Shown here: in pieces, positions 16,601 to 22,667 of the stretch | Layout: every line of letters starts with the position of its first letter | How positions within the stretch are numbered: position 1 is the stretch's first letter | DNA from: ZC4RG29 sp032907565 | Lineage (GTDB): Bacteria; Bacteroidota; Bacteroidia; Cytophagales; Cyclobacteriaceae | DNA: 31,700 nt | Reading direction: 5' to 3' | Assembly (NCBI GenBank): GCA_032907565.1 | Contig: JAJJPK010000004.1 | Span: 1-31,700 of the forward strand | Program-made: the position numbers and the translations under genes | Notes under the pieces: generated by a model | Database searches by the model: none | What the model was told of the DNA's origin: nothing | The model's input: the letters and a program-made list of their open reading frames with translations, nothing else

Positions 16601-17127
16601 TCGGTAATAATGCTCTGGTTTAATAGGAACAAGAGCAGCAGGGCACCGATTGGCACAGCCAGGTAGCGCAAAAACCTCCGGTTCTGGCTCAGGTCGATAA
16701 CGGACTCAAAAGAGAGGGGTTCCAGCGCGCTGGATTTCTGACGGATACTTGCATAGGCAAGCTGGGAATCGTGCCGGGTCCTTCCAAGCTGAAGGAGATT
16801 TACCAGGCGGTCTTTGACGTCCGGCAGGCGCGCCCCGATGATTCGGGCCGTTTGTTCCTCTTCCAAACCCTTTTTGGCAATCCACCAGCGTAACGGATCG
16901 CGCAGGAAGCGTACCACGCAATAGGCGACGAGGATGAAAAAGCTAACGAAAATGCCCAATCGCAACGTCGGACCGAGCCAGAGACTATGTTCCAGGACGG
17001 CGGCGAGCACAAAGTATGCAATAACCAGGGTCAGCGTTAGCAGCGCGCCCCTGATGAATACATTGAGATAATACTTCCGCTGAAACGCGCGGATCTTCTC
17101 ATGAATCTTGTCCATTCCTTCACCCAT
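13684..17127 (-). CDS. Large membrane-anchored coiled-coil protein (DUF4175-like)
   Basis: 1147 residues. Membrane segments at about 24-45, 55-75 and 153-170, then a large beta-rich extracytoplasmic part (about 180-500), then long Glu/Gln/Lys-rich helices predicted to be coiled coil (about 510-1110, for example KELLEKTESLERD, LQQQLNEKIQELKNSG, EQERIRRAMQELQERM). Residues of about 683-746 are a low-complexity Lys/Asp/Ser/Glu stretch (KDAKDGDSKDAKDKSRD...). The overall pattern matches the DUF4175 family common in Bacteroidota; the function is not known to me. M1 (17127) and M5 (17115) are both usable starts. The gene is followed 14 bp later by the HATPase and then ybeY. The opposite strand shows long Leu-rich frames that are shadows of the coiled coil. 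Confidence 0.85.
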   Translation of the reverse strand: MGEGMDKIHEKIRAFQRKYYLNVFIRGALLTLTLVIAYFVLAAVLEHSLWLGPTLRLGIFVSFFILVAYCVVRFLRDPLRWWIAKKGLEEEQTARIIGARLPDVKDRLVNLLQLGRTRHDSQLAYASIRQKSSALEPLSFESVIDLSQNRRFLRYLAVPIGALLLLFLLNQSIITDSTSRIIHFNQEFSPQAPFDYIVENQNLAGFYNEDFELVVRLEGKEIPDQAYVHSGSQRYKLDDLGNNRFSYTFENMQQPLEVQIGAAGFFSPVYRIRLLNRPELTGFEVYPAYTGRRDDRVSNAGNLEVPEGTTVRWNLLTAHASKAGISFRSDGQRHDFQPTDDQSFTYAKQFIDTDQYEISLSNDASTNRDRITYQVNVIKDQRPSISVNSYRDTVLYKRVVLGGMIGDDYGLTGLELHYKVLDEAREVLSRKVSIPIVPNQPQQSFAYNWVLDSLRLAPGQQLEYFLRVWDNDAINGRKASQSAVYRFFVPTEDELVADINESGRQTQSRIDQGFNKASNLREQIEQVSERLRGKQDLDWQDRKMLEDVMRQKESLDQLLREMAQQNRLNEEKKDAFTEQNERIREKAEQIQKLMDELLDEETKKLFEELQRLLKEKTDISQLQRLLDKLNQNTQNLEKELDRMLDLMKQLQFETQFDQTIRDLERHIAEQKELLEKTESLERDAKKDAKDGDSKDAKDKSRDSRDSKDKEGAGKEGAKDDSEEGDSKDDASGDENSERPDSASNLAKEQEDLKNQFQKLSERLEELRELGEEINEADDVPGEDQPQEILNEQEQSKQNLQQNKPSQSKQNQQKAIQQMEQMQQQMEGAQSASMMEIDMENLEALRHILHGLIKLSFDQEDLMKKFSELHSNDPRFNSLAENQLQLQDNAKVLQDSLLALAKRDPFMGSFVTREVSELNEHLDKVTEANKERKRPQAQSEMQMAMTSINNLALMLDSHFDMMMQMMANAKPGMRKGKSGKTPKQNLSQLQQQLNEKIQELKNSGKTGRELSEELAEMAAEQERIRRAMQELQERMKQDGQVPGGDLPAKMEQTEMDLVNKQLTDQLIKRQQEILTRLLEAEKSLREQDLDDERKGETAKEYDQSLPPAFEEYLRLKEKEVELLKTVPPKLYPYYRKEVDEYFKRLSQP

Positions 17128-17142
17128 GCCACCCGAATTTGC

Positions 17143-17167
17143 GGAGCCGGTATTACGGAGCGGCTCC
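17143..17167. other. Small hairpin in the leader of the DUF4175-like gene
   Basis: GGAGCCG (17143-17149) and CGGCTCC (17161-17167) form a 7-bp stem with an 11-nt loop, 16 bp upstream of the ATG at 17127. No T-run follows on either strand, so it is not an obvious terminator. The role is unknown. Confidence 0.35.
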
Positions 17168-17264
17168 CTTTGCTTCCTTTTGTATCAACGAATACGGAAG
17201 CAGCCTGTTGAGGCTCATTAAAGATAATTGTTTTTTGGGAGAGGAATCCAAACCGCAAATGGAA

Positions 17265-17636
17265 TTAATGCGGCTCGTCGATGTCCCACTGATGCTCGCG
17301 ATGAAAGTACTCGATGACCTGCATTTTGAGAACCTTCTCCTGTTCGATTAGATCCAGGTGGGGAAGTTTCTTAACCATCTTCCAGTGCGGCCATCCCTCC
17401 TGATCAATGCCCTCCAGTTCATAGTACCCAGCGTAACTCATCACCTTGCAGATAGCGATATGCATCAGGTCCTGCTTTTCTTCTTTTGTGAAGTTGCGCT
17501 TTCCCTTTCCCAACTCCTGAACGCCGATCAGGAACAGGACGCCATGCATATCCTTCGGACGGCGTCCTACCTGGCTTTCCATCTGGCGCATGAGCCGCTC
17601 CCACTTCCTGTCCAACTCAAGGTCTCTCTTGAACAT
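17265..17636 (-). CDS. Conserved hypothetical protein (helical, cytoplasmic)
   Basis: Started at the ATG at 17636 this is 123 residues (MFKRDLELDRKWERLMRQMESQVGR...). The longer frame up to 17735 would run into the promoter-like region and adds unconvincing residues. The protein is hydrophilic and helical, has no signal peptide or membrane segment, and contains DMHGVLFLIGVQELGKGKRNFTKEEKQDLMHIAICKVMSYAGYYE. I recall similar small proteins from Bacteroidota but no function. It is divergent from comF with a 115-bp gap, and 137 bp precede the DUF4175-like gene. Confidence 0.7.
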   Translation of the reverse strand: MFKRDLELDRKWERLMRQMESQVGRRPKDMHGVLFLIGVQELGKGKRNFTKEEKQDLMHIAICKVMSYAGYYELEGIDQEGWPHWKMVKKLPHLDLIEQEKVLKMQVIEYFHREHQWDIDEPH

Positions 17637-17732
17637 GCTAAATTTTTCCGCCGTGGCAATCAGCCAGCTTAACCACAGCCCGGGTTCGCTATCTTCGGGA
17701 ACCGCCCTGCTGCTGGCGTTGTGCCTTGGTTG

Positions 17733-17740
17733 CAAATATA
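17733..17740 (-). promoter_or_regulatory. Candidate -7 box (TATATTTG) for the conserved hypothetical gene
   Basis: Read on the minus strand, the 8-mer is TATATTTG, an exact match to the Bacteroidota TAnnTTTG box, about 97 bp upstream of the ATG at 17636. The -33 region has TTTC rather than TTTG, so the promoter is only partly canonical. Confidence 0.45.
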
Positions 17741-17751
17741 GGTTTCCCTAC

Positions 17752-18453
17752 GTGAAAAGGTTTCTTGCTGAGATCGCGGATGATTTTGTTTCACTGGTTT
17801 ACCCGCACTACTGCGAAGGGTGTCTTCGCGCCTTGGTGAAAGGGGAGGACATTCTTTGCACGGAATGCCTCAGCGATCTTCCCCGAACGAACATGTACCT
17901 CGATCCGGAAAATGCCCTGGCGACCCGCTTGCGGGGAAGAATTCCCGTGACAGCAGCAGCCGCGTTCCTGCGGTTCCGGAAAAAAGGAAAAGTACAGCGA
18001 CTGCTTCACGCGCTGAAGTACAGGAATCGTCCGGAGATCGGAGTCAGATTGGGATATGTGTACGGATGCGAACTCGCGTCGAGCGGGTTTTGCGATGTGT
18101 TTGATTTGATTGTGCCCGTACCCCTTCACCCTGTACGGTTGAAGGCGCGTGGGTACAACCAGGCAGAGGAGTGGGCGCGGGGTCTTTCCGAGGCGACGGG
18201 TATTCGCTATGATTCGAAAATAATACGAAGGCTGAGGAACACGAAGACGCAGACAAACCGTAGCAGGATCAATCGATGGGAAAATGTCAGCGACGTTTTT
18301 GTCGTGGCCGACGTGGATGCATTGCAGAACAGGAAAGTACTGCTTGTGGACGACGTAGTAACGACCGGGGCCACATTGGAGGCTTGCGGTCAGGCGCTGC
18401 TGAACGCAGGGTGCGCCGGGCTGGGAATCGTCTGCATCGCTATGGCCCAGTAG
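17752..18453 (+). CDS. comF: ComF family protein (phosphoribosyltransferase-like)
   Basis: The GTG start at 17752 gives 233 residues (VKRFLAEIADDFVSLVYPHYCEGC...), the normal ComF length. The longer frame from 17590 overlaps the divergent gene and is rejected. A zinc-finger-like pair CEGC (21-24) and CTEC (36-39) is followed by VQRLLHALKYRNRPEIGVRLG, a VPVPLHPVRLKARGYNQAEEWARGL segment and the PRPP-binding loop KVLLVDDVVTTGATLEACGQAL near residue 195. ComF proteins are linked to DNA uptake in naturally competent bacteria; in Bacteroidota the role is less clear. It converges with the LuxR-type gene, with a hairpin between them. Confidence 0.9.
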   Translation: MKRFLAEIADDFVSLVYPHYCEGCLRALVKGEDILCTECLSDLPRTNMYLDPENALATRLRGRIPVTAAAAFLRFRKKGKVQRLLHALKYRNRPEIGVRLGYVYGCELASSGFCDVFDLIVPVPLHPVRLKARGYNQAEEWARGLSEATGIRYDSKIIRRLRNTKTQTNRSRINRWENVSDVFVVADVDALQNRKVLLVDDVVTTGATLEACGQALLNAGCAGLGIVCIAMAQ

Positions 18454-18473
18454 GTCGGCCGTAGACTAAAGCA

Positions 18474-18499
18474 GGGAGCACGCCGCCGGGCGTGCTCCC
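18474..18499. terminator. Hairpin between convergent comF and LuxR-type genes
   Basis: Perfect 11-bp stem GGGAGCACGCC / GGCGTGCTCCC with loop gccg, 20 nt after the comF stop and 37 nt beyond the LuxR-type stop on the other strand. No T-run follows on either side, so it is either a weak two-way terminator or a stabilising 3' structure. Confidence 0.5.
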
Positions 18500-18536
18500 A
18501 CAACTATAGACAGTGTGCCGACATAAAACCTGCCGG

Positions 18537-18749
18537 TCAGAGTTGAGAAGGTTTTTGCGGCATGATGGCGGCTATCATCTTTTGGATGAGTTCAGCCGAG
18601 TTCTTCGCCTGGCACTTCCGCAGCAAGTTCTTTCTGTGCGTCTCCACCGTGTGATGGCTAATGTTTAGCTTACCGGCGATTTCTTTAGTGGTCAGCCCCA
18701 CAGCAATGAGCGACAGGACTTCCCTTTCCTTTACTGTTGTTGGGTACAT
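18537..18749 (-). CDS. Stand-alone LuxR-type HTH protein
   Basis: 70 residues that consist only of a LuxR_C/GerE DNA-binding domain: KEREVLSLIAVGLTTKEIAGKLNISHHTVETHRKNLLRKCQAKNSAELIQKMI. There is no receiver, sensor or ligand domain, and an in-frame stop lies upstream of the only ATG, so it is not merely the visible part of a longer frame. It may be a free DNA-binding module (GerE-like) or the remnant of a response regulator. It lies 77 bp after the PepSY-like gene on the same strand. Confidence 0.75.
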   Translation of the reverse strand: MYPTTVKEREVLSLIAVGLTTKEIAGKLNISHHTVETHRKNLLRKCQAKNSAELIQKMIAAIMPQKPSQL

Positions 18750-18826
18750 GATCTTTTTTGAGCGTTGTGGACTTAATGGAAGGTTTGACGGAAGGTAACC
18801 CAGGATTTTTCAAAAAAAATGTTCGA

Positions 18827-19336
18827 TCAAAATCTGGGGTCACGTGCCAGGTATGGCGCGGGTATCGCCTCGCCATATCTTCGAGTGGGACCCTTTTTCA
18901 ATACTGCGCGGTTTCCCATCGTATCGAATTTGAAGGTGTACGTCATTTTCGGACCTTCCACTGAGACAATATATTGAGTCGAGTGGGCGATCACCAGTTC
19001 AAAGATCGGACCCATCTTGATGTCACCGCCAAGGCGCTGGCAGGATTCGCCAAGTGCCTGCCGCACCAGGAGCGGAAGCAGCGTGGGCTCCATAATCCGT
19101 CGCGCTGTGGCTATGGGGTTTTCCTTGGCATCATAATAAGCGACATATACCTCACCTTTCGAGAGGAAAGAGGCCAGGGTAACGTTCGAAGTGTGGGTCC
19201 AGCGGGTGTTGGTGGCGTCGGGAAAGTCGGCAGCGAATCGAGTCTCGAGGCTGGTCGAAAGGCTGTTTTCCGGTTGGGCATGCACATGGCAGAAACAAGC
19301 AGCCAGAATTGCGGTCAATGCAACATACGTTTTCAT
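18827..19336 (-). CDS. Secreted protein, PepSY-like
   Basis: 169 residues with signal peptide MKTYVALTAILAACFCHVHAQ. The region after it (LSTSLETRFAADFPDATNTRWTHTSNVTLASFLSKGEVYVAYYDAKENPIATARRI) resembles the PepSY-like/BLIP-like repeats of Bacteroidota secreted proteins, where a target sequence is read as 'FP..A....W' followed by strands. The C-terminal half carries no motif I recognise. Function is unknown. It is divergent from the sigma-factor gene across a gap with a tandem repeat. Confidence 0.7.
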   Translation of the reverse strand: MKTYVALTAILAACFCHVHAQPENSLSTSLETRFAADFPDATNTRWTHTSNVTLASFLSKGEVYVAYYDAKENPIATARRIMEPTLLPLLVRQALGESCQRLGGDIKMGPIFELVIAHSTQYIVSVEGPKMTYTFKFDTMGNRAVLKKGPTRRYGEAIPAPYLARDPRF

Positions 19337-19441
19337 TTTGGTTGAGTTTTAATGTGCCCTTTTATGGCGGGCTTGACTGCGGGTAACGCCCCAGCTTTCA
19401 GGCATACGGCATCCCAGACTTCCGGTAAATGGCGTATCTTC

Positions 19442-19465
19442 GTAATACTCACAGTAATACTCACA
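19442..19465. repeat. Perfect 12-bp tandem repeat gtaatactcaca x2
   Basis: gtaatactcaca at 19442-19453 and 19454-19465, with no spacer, in the gap between the divergent PepSY-like gene and the ECF sigma gene, about 50 bp before the sigma ATG. It could be a regulator site or chance duplication. Confidence 0.5.
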
Positions 19466-19514
19466 CCTTCATGGGTTACCTGCGGGGGTTTTTGCCATTA
19501 AGCGCATATTGAGA

Positions 19515-20093
19515 ATGGCCGGGGATGACATCATAGGGAAAATCCGATCCGGCGGCCCGGCCGGGCTGGCCATGATCTATGAGGAACACCGCGACGAGTT
19601 TCTGCACTGGATCAGGAAGGAATACGGGTGCTCCGAAGACGACAGTAAGGATATCTATCAGGTTACCATACTGGCGTTCTATGACAACGTGCGGAGTGGG
19701 AAGCTGCAGCACCTGGTAAGCAGCATAAAGACCTACCTTTTCGGCATAGGCAAAAACATCGTCAGAGATACCATGAGAAAATCCACGCGTCAGATTGCCA
19801 TTGACCAGGAGCGGTGGCTCAACGAGAACCTGGTTGACGAGCCAGGCGATGCCATACCGGAGCAGATGTTCGCTTCGGCGAAGAATGCACTCGAACGATT
19901 GGGAGAACCGTGCCGAAAGCTTGTCGAGTTGTTCTATTACGAGAGAAAGAGCATGGAGGAGATTGTCACGGTCTTGAATTATAAGAACGCAGAAGTAGCA
20001 AAGAACCAGAAATGCAAATGCATGAAGCGCCTCCGGAGGCTTTGCGAAGAGGAAATGAAAAGAACCTCAATAACAATAAATCATGAATACTGA
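19515..20093 (+). CDS. RNA polymerase sigma factor, ECF subfamily
   Basis: 192 residues from the ATG at 19515; the alternative TTG at 19509 adds only two residues. Region 2 is seen in LAMIYEEHRDEFLHWIRKEYGCSEDDSKDIYQVTILAFYDNVRSGKLQ followed by SSIKTYLFGIGKNIVRDTMRK. Region 4 is LERLGEPCRKLVELFYYERKSMEEIVTVLNYKNAEVAKNQKCKCMKRLRRLCEEE, the promoter -35-recognition helix-turn-helix. Its stop codon lies inside the next gene (11-nt overlap), a typical arrangement for an ECF sigma factor with its membrane regulator. The signal and target genes are unknown. Confidence 0.92.
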   Translation: MAGDDIIGKIRSGGPAGLAMIYEEHRDEFLHWIRKEYGCSEDDSKDIYQVTILAFYDNVRSGKLQHLVSSIKTYLFGIGKNIVRDTMRKSTRQIAIDQERWLNENLVDEPGDAIPEQMFASAKNALERLGEPCRKLVELFYYERKSMEEIVTVLNYKNAEVAKNQKCKCMKRLRRLCEEEMKRTSITINHEY

Positions 20094-20820
20094 ATACGAT
20101 ATCAATCTTGTTGAAAGATATTTTGACAAAGAGCTCTCGGAAGGTGAGTCTGCCCTCCTCGACGAGCGGCTCAAGTCGGATGCCGAGTTTCGGGCTATCT
20201 TCGATCGCGAGCGCGCACTGATTCGCAGTATCCGCGCTGCCGGTCTTAGCCGCGATCTTCAGTTGCTGAAGGAGGTTGAGCGCGGCATCTCTGCGGCGGA
20301 CCATGGGCGACAGCGCTGGCTCCAACCCTGGTACTATGCGGCTGCAGCGGCAGTAGCACTGTTTGTCGTCGCGACGGTGTGGATTTTCCCGCACCATGAA
20401 TCGCCTGACGAACTGTTTGACGACTACTTTACTCCTGTTAGCAATACATTTTCACCAACGCTTCGCGGAGGCCAACCTGCGGTGGCACAATCTGAGGCGT
20501 TCCGGTATTACGACCAGGGGGACTATGCAACGGCGGCAAGCCTGTTTGGTGAAATGCTGACGAAGAACAAAGATGCCGATGTGCTGCTGCTTAGCGCCAA
20601 TGCGAACCTGGCCGTGGGCAACACGATTATTGCCGAAGAGAATCTCATCGCCCTGATCCGCGATTTTGATGACTACGACACCGCTGCAAAATGGTACCTG
20701 GGGCTTTGTTATCTGAAGCAGGGCAATGTTGACCTGGCGCGCGCTGTTCTTGAAGAGCTCGGCCAAAAGGAAGTGTTCTATACCGGCCGGGCAAAAGAAC
20801 TTCTCAAGAAAGTAAGATAA
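20083..20820 (+). CDS. Single-pass membrane protein with anti-sigma-like N-terminus and periplasmic TPRs
   Basis: 245 residues. The cytoplasmic N-terminus (about 1-75: DINLVERYFDKELSEGESALLDERLKSDAEFRAIFDRER) looks like the anti-sigma 'LxxYxxxELxxxExxxLexxLxxDxxF' pattern. One membrane segment lies at about 84-102 (YYAAAAAVALFVVATVWIF). The periplasmic part has TPR-like helices (FRYYDQGDYATAASLFGEML, LLSANANLAVGNTIIAEENLIAL, KWYLGLCYLKQGNVDLARAVLEEL). The gene overlaps the ECF sigma gene by 11 nt, so it most likely sequesters or modulates that sigma factor and reads an envelope state through the TPRs (inference). It ends at a strong terminator. Confidence 0.82.
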   Translation: MNTEYDINLVERYFDKELSEGESALLDERLKSDAEFRAIFDRERALIRSIRAAGLSRDLQLLKEVERGISAADHGRQRWLQPWYYAAAAAVALFVVATVWIFPHHESPDELFDDYFTPVSNTFSPTLRGGQPAVAQSEAFRYYDQGDYATAASLFGEMLTKNKDADVLLLSANANLAVGNTIIAEENLIALIRDFDDYDTAAKWYLGLCYLKQGNVDLARAVLEELGQKEVFYTGRAKELLKKVR

Positions 20821-20847
20821 AAAGACCAACTCAGCGAAAGCGAAAAC

Positions 20848-20878
20848 AAAAGGGCTGCGGGTAACCGCAGCCCTTTTT
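20848..20878. terminator. Strong bidirectional rho-independent terminator
   Basis: GC-rich stem AGGGCTGCGG / CCGCAGCCCT with loop gtaa, extended by three flanking A-T pairs to 13 bp, with a T-run on one side and an A-run on the other. It lies between the ends of the converging TPR/anti-sigma-like gene (plus) and gldJ (minus), and suits both. Confidence 0.92.
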
Positions 20879-20909
20879 AGTATTGAATCAGAGTTGGTAT
20901 TCCGAAGTA

Positions 20910-22130
20910 CTAGTAGTTAGAACCTGCACGGATCATCGCGCAGCGGAAGCCAATGGTAGCAGTTGCCGAATCCTGATCGAGGAAGCGACGCGTACCAGGC
21001 GACATCCAGTATGCCACGTCCTTCCAGCTTCCACCCTTGTAAACACGGGCGCGGTCGGTGATCAGTGACGTGAAACTTTCCGGATTGTTTTCAAAGTCGC
21101 TGTTGTATCCCTTTGATTCATCAAGGAAGCCATCCCTCCGGATGGGGTTCAGATCGTCAAAGTCCTGATAAGACATCGGGCGATAAATATCCTGTACCCA
21201 TTCGCTTACGTTACCTGCCATGTTGTACAGACCGTAATCGTTGGGAGGGAATTCATAGATATAAGAGGTGATCAGCGCGCCATCGTTCAGACGACCGGCA
21301 ATACCAGCATAGTCGCCGCGGCCGCGCTTGAAGTTGGCCAGCATGTAGCCCATCTGTTTGCCATAAGGATTGCGGACTGCGTGACCATCCCAGGGGTAAA
21401 TGCGCTGGTGGGTCTGCAACTCTTCCACCCACTGCGTACCGATGAGCGCTTGCGCTGCATACTCCCATTCAGCCTCGGTGGGAAGCCGGAATGAGGGAAC
21501 CACGATACCCGACTCCAGGGGAATGCGACCGTCGGTTTCGGCAAACTCTTCGCCTGCAGCCTCAGCAAGCGCCCTGTTCACAGCGTTTGTACGCCATACT
21601 GCATACTTGCTGGCCTGATTCCAGCTGACGCCGACTACGGGGAAATACCGGAAGCCCGGGTAACGGAGATAGTGATCAACATAGGGGTCGTTGAAAGCGA
21701 GTTTGCCTACCCACACCGTCGTGTCAGGCAACGCAGCTTCATACACTTCCTGCGAAGAATCCTTCGCCAGGTAGTGCAAGTACTCGAGCCAGTTGATGTT
21801 CGCGATCTCGGTTTCATCCATGTAGAAAGATGCGACCGAAACCGTACGCTCGAGATTATCGCGGTAGGACATCACATCCTCTTCAAAGGAGCCCATCACC
21901 GCACGTCCTCCTTCAATAAATACCATATTGGGGGCGTCCGGCTGTCCCTTAAAGGGTTTGACCATAAAACCACCCGCATCTTCATCATTGAATGCCAACC
22001 CGGTTGCATTGCTGAGCTGGCCCGGGTTCTGAGCCGTGGGCTTGCTGCCACCGCCTCCAAAAAGTGAACAGGCTGAAAGTACCACAGACCCGCCCAGGAG
22101 ATAAAAAAGACTCTTAAATGAATACCTCAT
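20910..22130 (-). CDS. gldJ: GldJ-like gliding motility lipoprotein (formylglycine-generating-enzyme-like fold)
   Basis: 406 residues with a lipoprotein signal ending LSAC (C21), followed by a Gly-rich linker. The SUMF1/FGE-type domain covers about residues 66-400: MVFIEGGRAVMGSFEEDV, ASFYMDETEIANINWLEYLHYL, PVVGVSWNQASKYAVWR, SFRLPTEAEWEYAAQA, NMAGNVSEWVQDIYR, VYKGGSWKD, IGFRCAM. The lipid anchor, the N-terminal TGLAFNDEDAGGF region and the DETEI pattern recall gliding proteins GldJ/GldK; I favour GldJ, which is also tied to T9SS function. Other T9SS genes are not present in the window. A generic SUMF1-domain lipoprotein is the alternative. A TACTTTTG box lies 124-131 bp upstream. Confidence 0.7.
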   Translation of the reverse strand: MRYSFKSLFYLLGGSVVLSACSLFGGGGSKPTAQNPGQLSNATGLAFNDEDAGGFMVKPFKGQPDAPNMVFIEGGRAVMGSFEEDVMSYRDNLERTVSVASFYMDETEIANINWLEYLHYLAKDSSQEVYEAALPDTTVWVGKLAFNDPYVDHYLRYPGFRYFPVVGVSWNQASKYAVWRTNAVNRALAEAAGEEFAETDGRIPLESGIVVPSFRLPTEAEWEYAAQALIGTQWVEELQTHQRIYPWDGHAVRNPYGKQMGYMLANFKRGRGDYAGIAGRLNDGALITSYIYEFPPNDYGLYNMAGNVSEWVQDIYRPMSYQDFDDLNPIRRDGFLDESKGYNSDFENNPESFTSLITDRARVYKGGSWKDVAYWMSPGTRRFLDQDSATATIGFRCAMIRAGSNY

Positions 22131-22253
22131 CTGAAAAAGTTTTTAAACTAAATGCTAAGATACCTACATAAACGCGTGTTTTCCAAGAACGCCCGGTTGA
22201 ACAGGCGATTCCGGAATGTAAGATTCCCATGCTCCAGTTAAACGTCTGCGGGG

Positions 22254-22261
22254 CAAAAGTA
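22254..22261 (-). promoter_or_regulatory. Candidate -7 box (TACTTTTG) upstream of gldJ
   Basis: The minus-strand word TACTTTTG matches TAnnTTTG exactly, but no TTG/TTTG is visible at the right distance upstream, so the match is only partial. Its position implies a 5' leader of roughly 115 nt. Confidence 0.35.
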
Positions 22262-22406
22262 TTGTTTGGGGAATGGCTCTTCCCTTTTTGGGATACACTC
22301 ACGGATTAATCGACATCAGAAGCGGTCAGATCGCTGTATTTGGGGCTCAGTGCCCAATGGCATACTTTTTTGAAGAGTGTCAGAAAATTCTGAAAAACTT
22401 TTTGGT

Positions 22407-22667
22407 ATGGCACTTTCCCTTTATGACTTCAGAGTTATGCCTTTTGAAAAGAAGTGCGACGTGATCACTTTTGAGGGAAACTACCTCGTCCATCGCAACC
22501 TCGGTGAATGCAAGGTATTTCTCTATCACACAAACGAATTCTTTGTGGAGGTGTTCTTTTCCACGACGCATCAAAAGGTGCTCATGATCAATGCGTTCGA
22601 CAATGTCATGGGGCTTTATCCTTACCTCGACCGGATTTCGCTGGCCGACCTCGCTGATTGCATCTGA
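22407..22667 (+). CDS. Small conserved hypothetical protein, overlapping the 3' end of mfd
   Basis: The ATG at 22407 gives 86 residues (MALSLYDFRVMPFEKKCDVITFEGNYLVHRNLGECKVFLYHTNEFFVEVFFSTTHQKVLMINAFDNVMGLYPYLDRISLADL...). An upstream GTG at 22377 would add ten residues. It has no signal peptide or membrane segment, and its alternating pattern suggests a small beta-rich fold. I recall similar small cytoplasmic proteins in Cytophagales but no function. The last 46 bp overlap the 3' end of mfd on the other strand (tail to tail). Confidence 0.65.
   Translation: MALSLYDFRVMPFEKKCDVITFEGNYLVHRNLGECKVFLYHTNEFFVEVFFSTTHQKVLMINAFDNVMGLYPYLDRISLADLADCI

Noticed and set aside
17590..17751. N-terminal extension of the comF frame
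   Set aside because: It overlaps the divergent conserved gene and its promoter and shows no ComF sequence; the GTG at 17752 gives the normal family length.
18840..18850. CACGTG word as a third parS site
   Set aside because: Only the inner hexamer matches; flanking bases do not fit GTTNCACGTGNAAC, and it lies next to the 3' end of the PepSY-like gene.
22273..22464. 63-residue plus-strand frame before the small conserved gene
   Set aside because: It overlaps the better-supported 22407 frame, has no family resemblance and no clear start context.
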